Shown in pieces: positions 24,158 to 31,393 of a DNA stretch of 33,863 nucleotides. Source of the DNA: Microvirga splendida. GTDB taxonomy: Bacteria > Pseudomonadota > Alphaproteobacteria > Rhizobiales > Beijerinckiaceae. The position numbers and the translations under genes were made by a program. Position 1 is the stretch's first letter; each line of letters starts with the position of its first letter. The notes beneath the pieces are model-generated. The model had not been told where the DNA came from. It worked only from the letters and a program-made list of their open reading frames with translations, and made no database searches. The stretch covers positions 1 through 33,863 of the forward strand of contig NZ_JAELXT010000040.1 in the NCBI RefSeq assembly GCF_016427565.1. The letters run 5' to 3'.

Positions 24158-24988
24158 GGATCTGTCGCAACAATTTGTTTCAGAGTTTCAGCTAGTCCTC
24201 TGGGCTCAGCGACGGAGGGTAGCGTGTTCAAGGGCAGGCATTTTGATCGGTCAGTGATCCTGCTCTGCGTGCGCTGGTATCTGGCGTACAGTCTCAGCTT
24301 GCGGAACCTGGAGGAGATGATGGCCGAGCGCGGCATCTCGGTTGACCACGCCACGATCCATAGGTGGGTCGTCCGCTACTCCCCCGAACTGCTGGAGCGC
24401 TTCAATGCACGCAAGCGAGCCGTCACTGGCAAGTGGCACATCGATGAAACATACATCAAGGTCCGCGGGCAGTGGCGATATCTCTACCGCGCGATCGACA
24501 GCAATGGCGGCACCGTCGAGTTCTGGTTCAGCGACCGCCGCGACCTGGCAGCTGCCAAGCGTTTCCTCTCTCGAGCGCTGAAGCGGCACGGCCGGCCTGA
24601 GCGGATTGTGATTGACGGAAGCCAGACGAACCGGGAAGCTATCCTGTCCTGCGATAGTTCGGACCGGCTCCGGGATCGATCGAGACGTCCTCTGAAGCCT
24701 ATTCGCATCCGGCAAAGTGCCTATTTGAACAATCGTATTGAGCAGGATCATCGTGCCATCAAGCGACGGGTGCGCCCGATGCTTGGGTTCAAGTCCATGG
24801 ACAGCGCCCGTGCGATCTTGGGCGGCATCGAAATGGTTCACATGATGCGCAAAGGACAGGGCAAATATGCCCACAATCGGCACCTTCGGCACCTATCGCT
24901 CGCTGATCAGTTCGAGCGGCTCGCCGCATAAGCAGCAACAAGCTGCTCAGGCATCTTTCTGTCCTCAGCTAAAACTTGCGACAAAACC
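24158..24988 (+). mobile_element. IS6-family insertion sequence, complete
   Basis: About 831 bases. The left end (24158) reads GGATCTGTCGCAACAA and the reverse complement of the right end (24988) reads GGTTTTGTCGCAAGTTTTAG; the shared TGTCGCAA core is typical of IS6 termini. A single transposase gene lies inside. The eight bases on each side (CTTGGAAT and GCTCCTCA) do not match, so there is no target duplication. This suggests an adjacent deletion or cointegrate-type recombination rather than a clean insertion. Confidence 0.8.
24224..24931 (+). CDS. IS6-family DDE transposase
   Basis: 235 residues from GTG 24224 (GGAGGG upstream); upstream in-frame codons belong to the IS end and the broken gene. 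The N-terminal zinc-less HTH region is RWYLAYSLSLRNLEEMMAER and HATIHRWVVRYSPELL. Catalytic residues are Asp74 (HIDETYIKV), Asp131 (IVIDGSQTN) and Glu173 (NNRIEQDHRAIKRR), and the length is normal for the family. It appears intact and could be active. Its N-terminal blocks differ clearly from the remnant at 10556, so the two come from different elements. Confidence 0.9.
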   Translation: MFKGRHFDRSVILLCVRWYLAYSLSLRNLEEMMAERGISVDHATIHRWVVRYSPELLERFNARKRAVTGKWHIDETYIKVRGQWRYLYRAIDSNGGTVEFWFSDRRDLAAAKRFLSRALKRHGRPERIVIDGSQTNREAILSCDSSDRLRDRSRRPLKPIRIRQSAYLNNRIEQDHRAIKRRVRPMLGFKSMDSARAILGGIEMVHMMRKGQGKYAHNRHLRHLSLADQFERLAA

Positions 24989-25082
24989 GCTCCTCAGGGC
25001 ACCTGCGCATCCCTATATCCTGCCTTGCAACAAGAGCAATGATCGCTGGTCACGGTGACCAGCCACCTGCTGGGGAAATTCC

Positions 25083-25238
25083 ATGTTCGTCACCTACATC
25101 CTGTCCAAGATCCGCGCCTACAAGCTCTACCGTCAGACTGTGCGGGAACTGTCGGAACTCTCCGACCGTGAACTGGCCGATCTCGGCGTTGCCCGCTTTG
25201 ACATCGCCGCTGTGGCCCGCAAGGCCAGCGTCGCGTAA
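25083..25238 (+). CDS. DUF1127 protein, 51 residues
   Basis: ATG 25083 after GGGGAAATTCC. The product runs MFVTYILSKIRAYKLYRQTV then RELSELSDRELADLGVARFD, the standard short DUF1127 form with an N-terminal helix and the LSDRELADLG core. No cysteines, unlike the longer member at 14443. Such proteins are abundant in Rhizobiales and are often stress-induced; the role here is unknown. A strong hairpin follows the stop. Confidence 0.85.
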   Translation: MFVTYILSKIRAYKLYRQTVRELSELSDRELADLGVARFDIAAVARKASVA

Positions 25239-25266
25239 GCAGCCGCCCAATTCAGGATCATGCACT

Positions 25267-25287
25267 CGCCCGCCCCTCTGGCGGGCG
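25267..25287 (+). terminator. Rho-independent-like terminator after the DUF1127 gene
   Basis: CGCCCGCC-CCTCT-GGCGGGCG is a perfect 8-base GC stem with a 5-base loop, 28 bases after the stop codon, followed by TTCGCTGT (a weak T tract). Confidence 0.6.
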
Positions 25288-25355
25288 TTCGCTGTCTAAA
25301 TGAGTACTCGTCCAACCGCGTAAAGCTCCAAATCGCTCTGTCAGAGGCAACGTTA

Positions 25356-25649
25356 ATGCCAGCCCCGAGGAAGAAGCCGTCCAGCGTCCGGACATCGCTT
25401 CGCATTGATCCGCCTACCCTGGAGGAAGCAATCTTCGCCGCGCAGGGGCTGACCGATGATGTTGATGAGCAGGCCTAGATTGCTGCAAGCCTGATGGGAT
25501 TGCCCGAGGCAGAGGTCAGAGCCGCAATCCCTAAGACAGTACCCGTCAGGCCGCGTGTTGCCGTCCATTCGCCAACACAAGCTCGGTTTGCGCCCAGCCG
25601 GCCGCCGGTTGTTGTCGAGCGCAGAGCGCCACGCGTTCTGATCCGCTGA
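25356..25649 (+). pseudogene. Small hypothetical protein interrupted by an amber codon
   Basis: ATG 25356 (AGAGG upstream) gives MPAPRKKPSSVRTSLRIDPP and then AIFAAQGLTDDVDEQA before TAG at 25476. The same frame continues IAASLMGLPEAEVRAAIPKT, then FAPSRPPVVVERRAPRVLIR to TGA 25649. The combined 97-residue product, with a MGLPE-EVR helix and a RPPVVVERR tail, looks like one small alphaproteobacterial hypothetical protein. One base change (CAG/GAG to TAG) would explain the stop. Function unknown. Confidence 0.45.
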
Positions 25650-25937
25650 GGGGTGCACTGCCATCACGGTTGCCAAGTGTGTACGGGCAGAGCGCTGACA
25701 TGCTCGCGAGATCTAGGCGAGACTATCATCGGGCAGATCTACTGCCGCCGCAAACAGCGGCATTCTTAAGAGATTTTTTGAGGACGAGCGCTGCGCGTCG
25801 AGAGCGCGAAGCCTGCTTCCTTGTTAGCAGGATCTCTATCGCACCCATCAGCTAAACCCTCGCCTAAAGTCGAAAAGCCTTTCAGCCGGCTTTCCGCTAA
25901 GACGCGTCAACGGCCAACATGGACCAGACAAGAAAAA

Positions 25938-25956
25938 GCCGGGCGCGAAGCCCGGC
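25938..25956 (-). terminator. Minus-strand terminator hairpin
   Basis: On the minus strand GCCGGGC-TTCGC-GCCCGGC (7-base stem, 5-base loop) is followed by TTTTT, a standard rho-independent layout. It would end transcription from the gene at 26198-26746. Confidence 0.65.
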
Positions 25957-26029
25957 AAAAGTTAAGGTCCGACAAAAGTCAAAACCTTCCAGAGGGAACG
26001 GCCGATACAGCAGCGCCGGGAGGAAAAAG

Positions 26030-26075
26030 GCGATGCCGCGTTGAAATCAGCCGCTGCTGATATCGGCGGCATCGC
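26030..26075 (-). terminator. Minus-strand hairpin followed by a T run
   Basis: GCGATGCCGC (26030-26039) and GCGGCATCGC (26066-26075) form a perfect 10-base stem around a 26-base loop. On the minus strand it is followed by CTTTTTCC. It is a second terminator in tandem with the one at 25938. Confidence 0.5.
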
Positions 26076-26197
26076 GCCTCGTTGCAATGCAGAATGCCTC
26101 ATGAAGGGGCTGCACTGAGAACATGGCTTGGCTACGGGTCTTGGATGCCGCTCCCGATGATGAGCATCTTAGCCTATCCGCCCGGTCCCTGCTCACC

Positions 26198-26746
26198 TCA
26201 CCAGGACGCAGGATGGAGGCGCCGCTTCCAACGCTCGTGCCGCGGCAATTGGCTAGCGGCAGACTGGCGCTTGGTCAGTCGGCGCTCGACCGGGTCCATG
26301 AGGCTTAACGTTGGCGACCACCTCATCTCGGGCTCCGGCATTTGCTCGATCCCAATCAGGGGTTGGAGCACTTATCTCTGTTCCACATCGCTGGAAGTCT
26401 TTGTCCGCGTCTTACGCGCATTGGCGTTCACTCTCTGACGCTGCGCAGGCTGAACATCAAGGACGCGGCGTGCGTCCTGTTTAGCAGTGGCAACGGGTGA
26501 ATCAGGCACAGCGGATTGCGCTTCCGTCAAGTCCTCAGAGGTGCTCCAGACTGGCTCGATAATGCTCTGCAGGATGCGTGGGGCCGAAGCCAGTACGGAG
26601 GCGCCTTGAGGATCCCCTGTCTCGACGATCTTGGTGGCCTTACCCGGTGGGGCCTCAAACAGGGGCCGTGGCGGAAGGTGCTGACGCTGACCGTGAACAC
26701 GGGATTTCTTGATCTCGACAGAGAAGGTCTTGGTGTTCCGCTTCAT
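26198..26746 (-). pseudogene. Hypothetical basic protein interrupted by an in-frame TAA
   Basis: ATG 26746 starts MKRNTKTFSVEIKKSRVHGQ then RQHLPPRPLFEAPPGKA and a low-complexity Ala/Pro/Glu-rich middle. TAA at 26372-26374 ends the first 124 residues. The same frame continues for 58 codons and closes with QLPRHERWKRRLHPASW at 26198. The KTFSVEIKKSR head and the RWKRRL tail are the two conserved ends of a Rhizobiales hypothetical protein I recognise only by pattern, so the ochre codon probably splits a single gene. Function unknown; the basic ends would suit a nucleic-acid-binding role. Confidence 0.5.
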
Positions 26747-26939
26747 TTCATCTGCTGGCTAACAACTGGAAAAGATAGTGACCTAAGTTGTCGCGGGCAT
26801 GACGTCAACACTGACGGCACATACGATGCTGCACCTGAAATCTGCCGGAAATTGACTAACTCGAGAATAGGTTCTGCGCGACGACTTCTTCAGGCATCAA
26901 CTTCCGGCGAGCGATTGATCTTCACAACGGCGGCCTTCA

Positions 26940-28238
26940 TCACCGCCTGCCCTGATGCACCACCCGTTCGATCTCCTCGCCGCCAGCCCCGACTGCTGCT
27001 GCCGGATCAACCGCTACTTCCAGTTCCTCCGGGGCTGCAGCAAACCGTTTACTCTTCCGCTTTGAAGGGAGAGCAAAGTGCGCCAGCACCGCGAGCAGAG
27101 CCATGCTGGGCATCACGGTCGCAAGCGCCGTCAAGGGATCGCTGAAGAGCAGCGCTGCGACCGCAGTGCCAGAGAGCCCAACCCCAATCTGCAGAAAGCC
27201 GGCCAAAGCCGAGTCCGCACCGGCAACCTTCGGAAAGCCCGCCAGAGCTGCCGTAGTGGCCCCCCGGATCACCAGCGCGGCGCCGAAGGCCCAGATCAAC
27301 ACAGGACCCATGGCGGTGTACAAGGAAAGCGGCAGTAGGCGCAGGCCAAGGCCAAACCCCAGTGCGGAGATAGCGACAAGTGTCAGTCCGATCGGGACCA
27401 GGTGCCTGGCCTCAACCCGACGCAGCAGCCGACCCGTGACCGCCGCTCCAAGAGCATAGGAGCCAGTCTGCATCAGCATCACCAGACCGAACTGGGTTGG
27501 TGTCAGACCGATCTTCTCCATCAGGACGAAGGGCAGGATGACGGCCATGGTATAGAACGCGCCAACCGCACACCCGAGGACGAGACTTCCCCGCATGAAC
27601 CCTGTGTCCTTGAGGAGCATCCCGTAATTCCGCAGGACCTGGCCCGGATAGGCCTGTGCGGGATCAGGAGCGGCATTGGTCTCGACACACCACAATCCAA
27701 TCACCAGCAGCGCGACGATGCCGTAGACCACCATAACGAGAAAGATTGAATGCCAGCCAAGGGTGCTCAGGAGCACGCCACCAATGGTCGGCGACACCGC
27801 TGGTCCCACGGCAAGCATCAGGCCAATCAGGTTCATGATGCGCGCTGAACTCTGACCGGTGAACTGGTCGCGCACGATCGCCCGCGAGATCGCCACCCCT
27901 GCAGCCACACCGATGCCCTGGAGGACTCGCCCGATCAGAAGCCAAGTGATCGAGGGCGAGAAGACGGCGATGACACTGCCCAGGACGTAGATGGAGAAGA
28001 AACCAAGGGCAACCGGCCGCCGGCCGAAGGCATCAGACAGAGGCCCGCAGACGAGCTGGGCAAAGGCAAAGCCGAACAGATAGACGGGCAAGGACATCTT
28101 GACTGCCGCTGGCGTGGTCTGAAGCACCTCAACGAGCGTGGGGATCGCCGGTGTGTAGAGCGCCATGCTGACAGAGCCGAGGGCCACGATGAGAGCCCCG
28201 ATCACGGCGGTGCGGGTCTCGGACATAAGAGGCTTCAT
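26940..28238 (-). CDS. Bcr/CflA-type multidrug efflux MFS transporter
   Basis: 432 residues, 12 membrane segments. The start at 28238 overlaps the MarR stop (ATGA) and has GGAGGGGG upstream. Drug:H+ antiporter features are MALYTPAIPTLVEVLQTTPA in helix 1, GPLSDAFGRRPV in loop 2-3 and GRVLQGIGVAAGVAISRAIV in helix 5 (motif C region), with LMLAVGPAVSPTIGGVLL. The last 35 residues are a hydrophilic Ala/Glu-rich tail. It exports small hydrophobic drugs; the coupled MarR regulator should derepress it on ligand binding. The operon has only these two genes. Confidence 0.9.
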   Translation of the reverse strand: MKPLMSETRTAVIGALIVALGSVSMALYTPAIPTLVEVLQTTPAAVKMSLPVYLFGFAFAQLVCGPLSDAFGRRPVALGFFSIYVLGSVIAVFSPSITWLLIGRVLQGIGVAAGVAISRAIVRDQFTGQSSARIMNLIGLMLAVGPAVSPTIGGVLLSTLGWHSIFLVMVVYGIVALLVIGLWCVETNAAPDPAQAYPGQVLRNYGMLLKDTGFMRGSLVLGCAVGAFYTMAVILPFVLMEKIGLTPTQFGLVMLMQTGSYALGAAVTGRLLRRVEARHLVPIGLTLVAISALGFGLGLRLLPLSLYTAMGPVLIWAFGAALVIRGATTAALAGFPKVAGADSALAGFLQIGVGLSGTAVAALLFSDPLTALATVMPSMALLAVLAHFALPSKRKSKRFAAAPEELEVAVDPAAAVGAGGEEIERVVHQGRR

Positions 28239-28696
28239 GCCTGCCCCCTCCCCAATTCGCTGCGGGCAATGTTCGACCGCATGCGCTTCAGCAGGGTGCG
28301 GAGCCCCTCAACCTCTTCGGGAGCAAAGTCCTGCAGAGTCACCTCCTGAACTGTGTTGGTGATCCCCAGAACCTGCTCGAGGGTCGGCTGTGCGTCAGGG
28401 GCAAGCTGCACGGTCTTGGCGCGCCGATCCGTTGGGTCTGTCTCCCGGGTGACAAGGCCCCGGTTTTCCAATCTGTCGAGGAAAGTGACGAGTGTCATGG
28501 GCTCGACATTCATCTGCGCCGCGAGTGCGGTCTGGCGGGAGGCTGGATAGAGGCTGACATAGGCCAAGGTGCGGGCTTCGCCCGCCGTCAGTCCGAGGCC
28601 CGCACCGTCAAGGGCGCGGTCGATCTGAATGCGCAGGAGCCGTGCGGCATCGACCAGAAGGAGGCCGATGGTTTCATCAGGCGCTTTAGTAAGCAT
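28235..28696 (-). CDS. MarR-family regulator of the adjacent efflux gene
   Basis: 153 residues. The winged helix is clear: TALAAQMNVEPMTLVTFLDR for the HTH and LENRGLVTRETDPTDRRAKT for the wing with the Asp-Arg-Arg motif. N- and C-terminal helices form the dimer interface. It is first in a two-gene operon with the Bcr-type pump, translationally coupled through an ATGA overlap. An inverted repeat spans its start codon, so it is probably an autorepressor released by the pump's substrates. Confidence 0.9.
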   Translation of the reverse strand: MLTKAPDETIGLLLVDAARLLRIQIDRALDGAGLGLTAGEARTLAYVSLYPASRQTALAAQMNVEPMTLVTFLDRLENRGLVTRETDPTDRRAKTVQLAPDAQPTLEQVLGITNTVQEVTLQDFAPEEVEGLRTLLKRMRSNIARSELGRGQA

Positions 28697-28723
28697 GACT
28701 TATTATTGTACACACTTACTAAA
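28685..28723. promoter_or_regulatory. Candidate MarR operator spanning the MarR start
   Basis: TTTAGTAAG (28685-28693) and CTTACTAAA (28715-28723) form a perfect 9-base inverted repeat with a 21-base spacer that contains the start codon (28694-28696) and the AT-rich TTATTATTGTA. The AT-rich block stands out in GC-rich DNA and probably includes the -10 region. Confidence 0.5.
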
Positions 28724-28903
28724 CTGGGAGGGCTGTAGGAGGACAATCCTGATCTGCGCCAACAGCATGCTGGGACAGCAGAAAAATCCGGAGACATATG
28801 AGCAGGTTCTGCGTATCGGAAAGGCACCTGATGACGTGTCCGAAGACTAGCAGGCCCTGAGTGGTGCTCTATGTGCCCGCAGGGTAATGAGCAGGAGCAC
28901 GCG

Positions 28904-29122
28904 ATGTCGGATCATGTCTACAAGATGGTTGAACTTGTTGGTTCCTCTGAGACCAGCATCGAGGATGCCATCCAGACCGCGATCAAGCGGGCCAGCCAGA
29001 CGTTGAGAAATCTGCACTGGTTCGAGGTTGTCCAGACCCGCGGCCACATCGAGAACGGCGAGGTTCGGCACTATCAGGTTGTGCTCAAAGCTGGCTTTAC
29101 CCTGGACGACGGGGCTCAGTAG
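28904..29122 (+). CDS. Dodecin family flavin-storage protein
   Basis: 72 residues from ATG 28904 (AGGAG seven bases upstream). MSDHVYKMVELVGSSETSIE, then AIKRASQTLRNLHWFEVVQT and RGHIENGEVRHYQVVLKAGF match dodecin throughout. The Trp in LHWFEV is the residue that stacks on flavin in bacterial dodecins. It assembles into a hollow dodecamer that binds riboflavin or FMN dimers and protects against light-driven flavin damage. Complete, single gene. Confidence 0.93.
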   Translation: MSDHVYKMVELVGSSETSIEDAIQTAIKRASQTLRNLHWFEVVQTRGHIENGEVRHYQVVLKAGFTLDDGAQ

Positions 29123-29195
29123 TGTGGGACGCCGAGAACCATCCTGACGTGCAGGCACCGATGACAACTAAAGACACGGAAAGAACAGCATAGAC

Positions 29196-29444
29196 ATGGC
29201 CTACAGACTCTCCCGGCTTGCTCCTGGCAGCTATGATGTCCTGCTCAATGGGGTGATTATCGCCAGCCTGGTGCGCAGTGGCGACACTGACAACGCAACC
29301 TGGATGGCAGAGCTTCTGGTCGAATTGCCTTCAGAGGAAAGGCCTATTCCCTTTGCGGAGACGGAGCACACATTCGGCAGCCTGGAGGAGGCTCGGGAGT
29401 GGCTTGGCCATCCTGAGATCCGTGATGCACAAATCAGAGCATGA
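29196..29444 (+). CDS. Hypothetical 82-residue protein, paralogue of the one at 33257-33505
   Basis: ATG 29196, AAAGAACAGC upstream. MAYRLSRLAPGSYDVLLNGV, IIASLVRSG, TWMAELLVELP and EHTFGSLEEAREWLGHPEI line up almost end to end with the minus-strand protein at 33257 (LAPGAYDLILHGNVIASVV, IWTAELLEDLP, EHDFSSLEEVCAWLGDPEI), roughly half identical by eye. It has a beta-strand-rich first half and an acidic helix at the end. No known function. Confidence 0.7.
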   Translation: MAYRLSRLAPGSYDVLLNGVIIASLVRSGDTDNATWMAELLVELPSEERPIPFAETEHTFGSLEEAREWLGHPEIRDAQIRA

Positions 29445-29461
29445 TCTGAGGACCCTCATCG

Positions 29462-29896
29462 ATGCTGATCCATCCAGGCAAACGGGCATCTCTGACCAGG
29501 GGGCGGCAAGACGATTGGGATGAGGCTCGCGAGGCCTATCTCCTCGAACATGCCCCTGGATTGAAGGAGCACTATGCCGCTCAGCAAAGAGCGTTCCGTC
29601 AGATTGAGGTGGACGCACAAGCCCGCCATCCAGACCCAACGCCGCACGACATAGCCGCAGCCCTCTCTGCAGAGGCCACCCTTCCGTACCGGAAGAGAAC
29701 CGAAGCCCAGCTGCGTCGGAACTTTGAGCCTTTGGCCGTGCATCTTCCTCAGGACATCAGGAGCAAGCGCAAGCGGTTCGTCCAGCGGGAGCAGCGGGCG
29801 TGGAACAGAGCCAATCCCACTCCCCTGACTGACGAGAGGCAGCGCGCGCTCACAGCAGCGTTCGTGAAGGCATACGCCAAGGCTGCCCGTTCATAG
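29462..29896 (+). CDS. Hypothetical basic helical protein, 144 residues
   Basis: ATG 29462, 17 bases after the previous stop, with TGAGGA upstream. The product is rich in Arg, Lys, Glu and Gln (DDWDEAREAYLLEHAPGLKE, YAAQQRAFRQIEVDAQARH, RSKRKRFVQREQRAWNRANP) and predicted to be helical without membrane segments. Likely co-transcribed with the 82-residue protein. I recognise no family. A perfect 13-base hairpin follows it. Confidence 0.6.
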   Translation: MLIHPGKRASLTRGRQDDWDEAREAYLLEHAPGLKEHYAAQQRAFRQIEVDAQARHPDPTPHDIAAALSAEATLPYRKRTEAQLRRNFEPLAVHLPQDIRSKRKRFVQREQRAWNRANPTPLTDERQRALTAAFVKAYAKAARS

Positions 29897-29920
29897 GCGG
29901 CTCTACGACCTTCTCTTGCT

Positions 29921-29950
29921 GATCCCCACAGAGATAACTCTGTGGGGATC
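29921..29950. terminator. Perfect 13-base hairpin, likely bidirectional terminator
   Basis: GATCCCCACAGAG-ATAA-CTCTGTGGGGATC, 24 bases after the hypothetical gene stop. There is no T run, so termination efficiency is uncertain, but the stem is the strongest small hairpin in this part of the window. Confidence 0.5.
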
Positions 29951-30049
29951 ACACCGTCGTTGAGGATTTACACGCCGCTCTCGACTCCGCGCATCCTACT
30001 GCTAAGATTCCCTCTCGGCTGGGTGGGCTCCAACAGAGGGAAGAGTTTC

Positions 30050-30259
30050 GTGGCAACAGGAACGGTGAAGTGGTTCAACGAGCAGAAGGGCTACGGCTTC
30101 ATTCAGCCGGACAGCGGCGGCAAGGACGTATTCGTCCACATCAGCGCCGTGGAGCGGGCTGGCCTGCGTGGATTGGCTGAGGGCCAGAAGATCTCCTATG
30201 AGGTTGAGGCGGACCGCCGCTCCGGCAAAGAATCCGCTGTGGATCTGAAGACAACTTAG
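30050..30259 (+). CDS. Cold-shock protein (CspA family)
   Basis: 69 residues from GTG 30050 (AGAGGGAAG upstream). ATGTVKWFNEQKGYGFIQPD carries RNP1 (KGYGFI) and DVFVHISAVERAG carries RNP2 (VFVHI); the single OB-fold is complete. It binds single-stranded RNA/DNA and acts as an RNA chaperone during cold or other stress. Single gene, convergent with the next one. Confidence 0.93.
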   Translation: MATGTVKWFNEQKGYGFIQPDSGGKDVFVHISAVERAGLRGLAEGQKISYEVEADRRSGKESAVDLKTT

Positions 30260-30272
30260 TCAGATCTGTAGG

Positions 30273-30327
30273 CGCTCAATCGGGCGGCTCCGCAGGGGCG
30301 GTAGCCCCCACGCAACGGTATTGAGCG
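30273..30327. terminator. Hairpin between the convergent cold-shock and CYTH-like genes
   Basis: CGCTCAAT (30273-30280) pairs with ATTGAGCG (30320-30327), enclosing GGGGC-GGTA-GCCCC (30295-30308). It lies in the 81-base gap between two convergent genes, so it is probably a shared terminator. Confidence 0.5.
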
Positions 30328-30340
30328 TTCGTCGGGCGTA

Positions 30341-31006
30341 TCAGCGCTGGCGAGGGCTCAAGGAGCGGGCGAGATCGCGGATGACGCTGTCCTCGATCTC
30401 AAGATCACGCTGATCGTCCTCGTCTTCTGCTTCTGCTGTTCGCGAAGCAGCAATCGGCTGAGGAACCGTCGCTTGCGGCTGATGTGCTCCAAAGCGGCCC
30501 TCCAGAGCATCGAGCAGACTATTGAGTGCCGCGTCTGTGACCTCCAGATCCCGTGCATCCGGAACACCCGCGAGAGCCACGCGCCGGCGCTGGTAGGCCG
30601 GCTTGGCGCTGACCTCCGGGCCAAACCAGGGCAGCGGAGGGAAATCCTGCTCGTCCTCGGGTGCACCCCGTATTGCAACCAGTTCAAGCGGACCGGGACT
30701 GAGGACGTGAAGAACCTGGATCTCGTGTGAGTCGATCGAGAGGCTGGTGCGCAGGTACTCCACTTGTCCCTGGCTGACGGCGAGCAGGGCCTGGGCATGA
30801 GCCGGCGGGATGTCGGCCCGCTCCTCGGACCTCCCATCCGCGCCAGCCTCCAGGATCAGGCCGCTGCGGTTCTCCTCAATCTGCACATACGTGCTGCGCT
30901 GGGGCTGGTCAGGGAAGTAGCCCTCGAGCACGCGCTCGCCTCCCCGCTCCTTCCGGATCAGGCGCGCCACAGACGGGGCGATGACGAACAGGCGCTGGAT
31001 GGGCAC
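30341..31006 (-). CDS. CYTH-like domain protein lacking the ExExK motif
   Basis: 221 residues. Residues 1-165 resemble a CYTH (class IV adenylate cyclase/triphosphatase) barrel: VLEGYFPDQPQRSTYVQI, ADIPPAHAQALL, then SHEIQVLHVLSPGPLELVAI where CYTH proteins have their EIDVF...L.LAE strand, and WFGPEVSAKPAYQRRRVAL. The N-terminal catalytic ExExK is not there (MPIQRLFVIAPS), so activity is doubtful. The last 40 residues are highly acidic (AEAEDEDDQRDLEIED). The family call is by pattern only; a structural or binding role is possible. It converges on the cold-shock gene. Confidence 0.5.
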   Translation of the reverse strand: MPIQRLFVIAPSVARLIRKERGGERVLEGYFPDQPQRSTYVQIEENRSGLILEAGADGRSEERADIPPAHAQALLAVSQGQVEYLRTSLSIDSHEIQVLHVLSPGPLELVAIRGAPEDEQDFPPLPWFGPEVSAKPAYQRRRVALAGVPDARDLEVTDAALNSLLDALEGRFGAHQPQATVPQPIAASRTAEAEDEDDQRDLEIEDSVIRDLARSLSPRQR

Positions 31007-31261
31007 GCGGCAGGCCTCTCATAGATGGGTGACGGGCGTCCGCCCTGCCCTTAACCTAGGGCGCAGCCTTGCGATAAAAAGCAAAAGTTGCTTCAAGCAA
31101 CCGTCTGCACTCCTGGCAAAGAGAAGCGCCCCGCATGGCAGAGGCGCTCAAGTTCCAGGGAGGACCAGCCCCCCAGCCGCTCCATTATGGACCCCATCAG
31201 AATGGCTGAAGGATGAAGTTCTGGCTGTACCGGAAAGAGCACAGGAGCCAGAAGATCGCCC

Positions 31262-31393
31262 TCAGAGGCTGGCCAGCAGCAGGCTCAAGCCGATCAGCAT
31301 GCCCAGGGAGGCGATAAATCTGATCATGGCAGAGGTGAATGTTGGCGCCGGCACAGGAGCAAAAGGAGGCACTGCGACATCGGTCTGGCGCAT
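31262..31393 (-). CDS. Possible small membrane protein, 43 residues
   Basis: ATG 31393 with AAGGTC upstream: MRQTDVAVPPFAPVPAPTF then a single membrane helix MIRFIASLGMLIGLSLLLA. The frame is open further upstream but with a non-coding-like composition. Low confidence; no family known. Confidence 0.3.
   Translation of the reverse strand: MRQTDVAVPPFAPVPAPTFTSAMIRFIASLGMLIGLSLLLASL

Larger units (their letters stand above)
25650..26197. other. Gene-poor stretch with minus-strand hairpins
   Basis: No gene is supported; a short plus-strand frame at 25700-25855 has no ribosome site or recognisable family. It holds two inverted repeats, listed separately, positioned after the minus-strand gene that ends at 26198. 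Confidence 0.4.

Noticed and set aside
24989..25076. N-terminal part of the broken substrate-binding gene beyond the IS
   Set aside because: No frame in either direction resembles a signal peptide or binding-protein start.
26516..27145. 209-codon plus-strand frame
   Set aside because: Antisense to the basic hypothetical protein and the end of the Bcr-type transporter gene.
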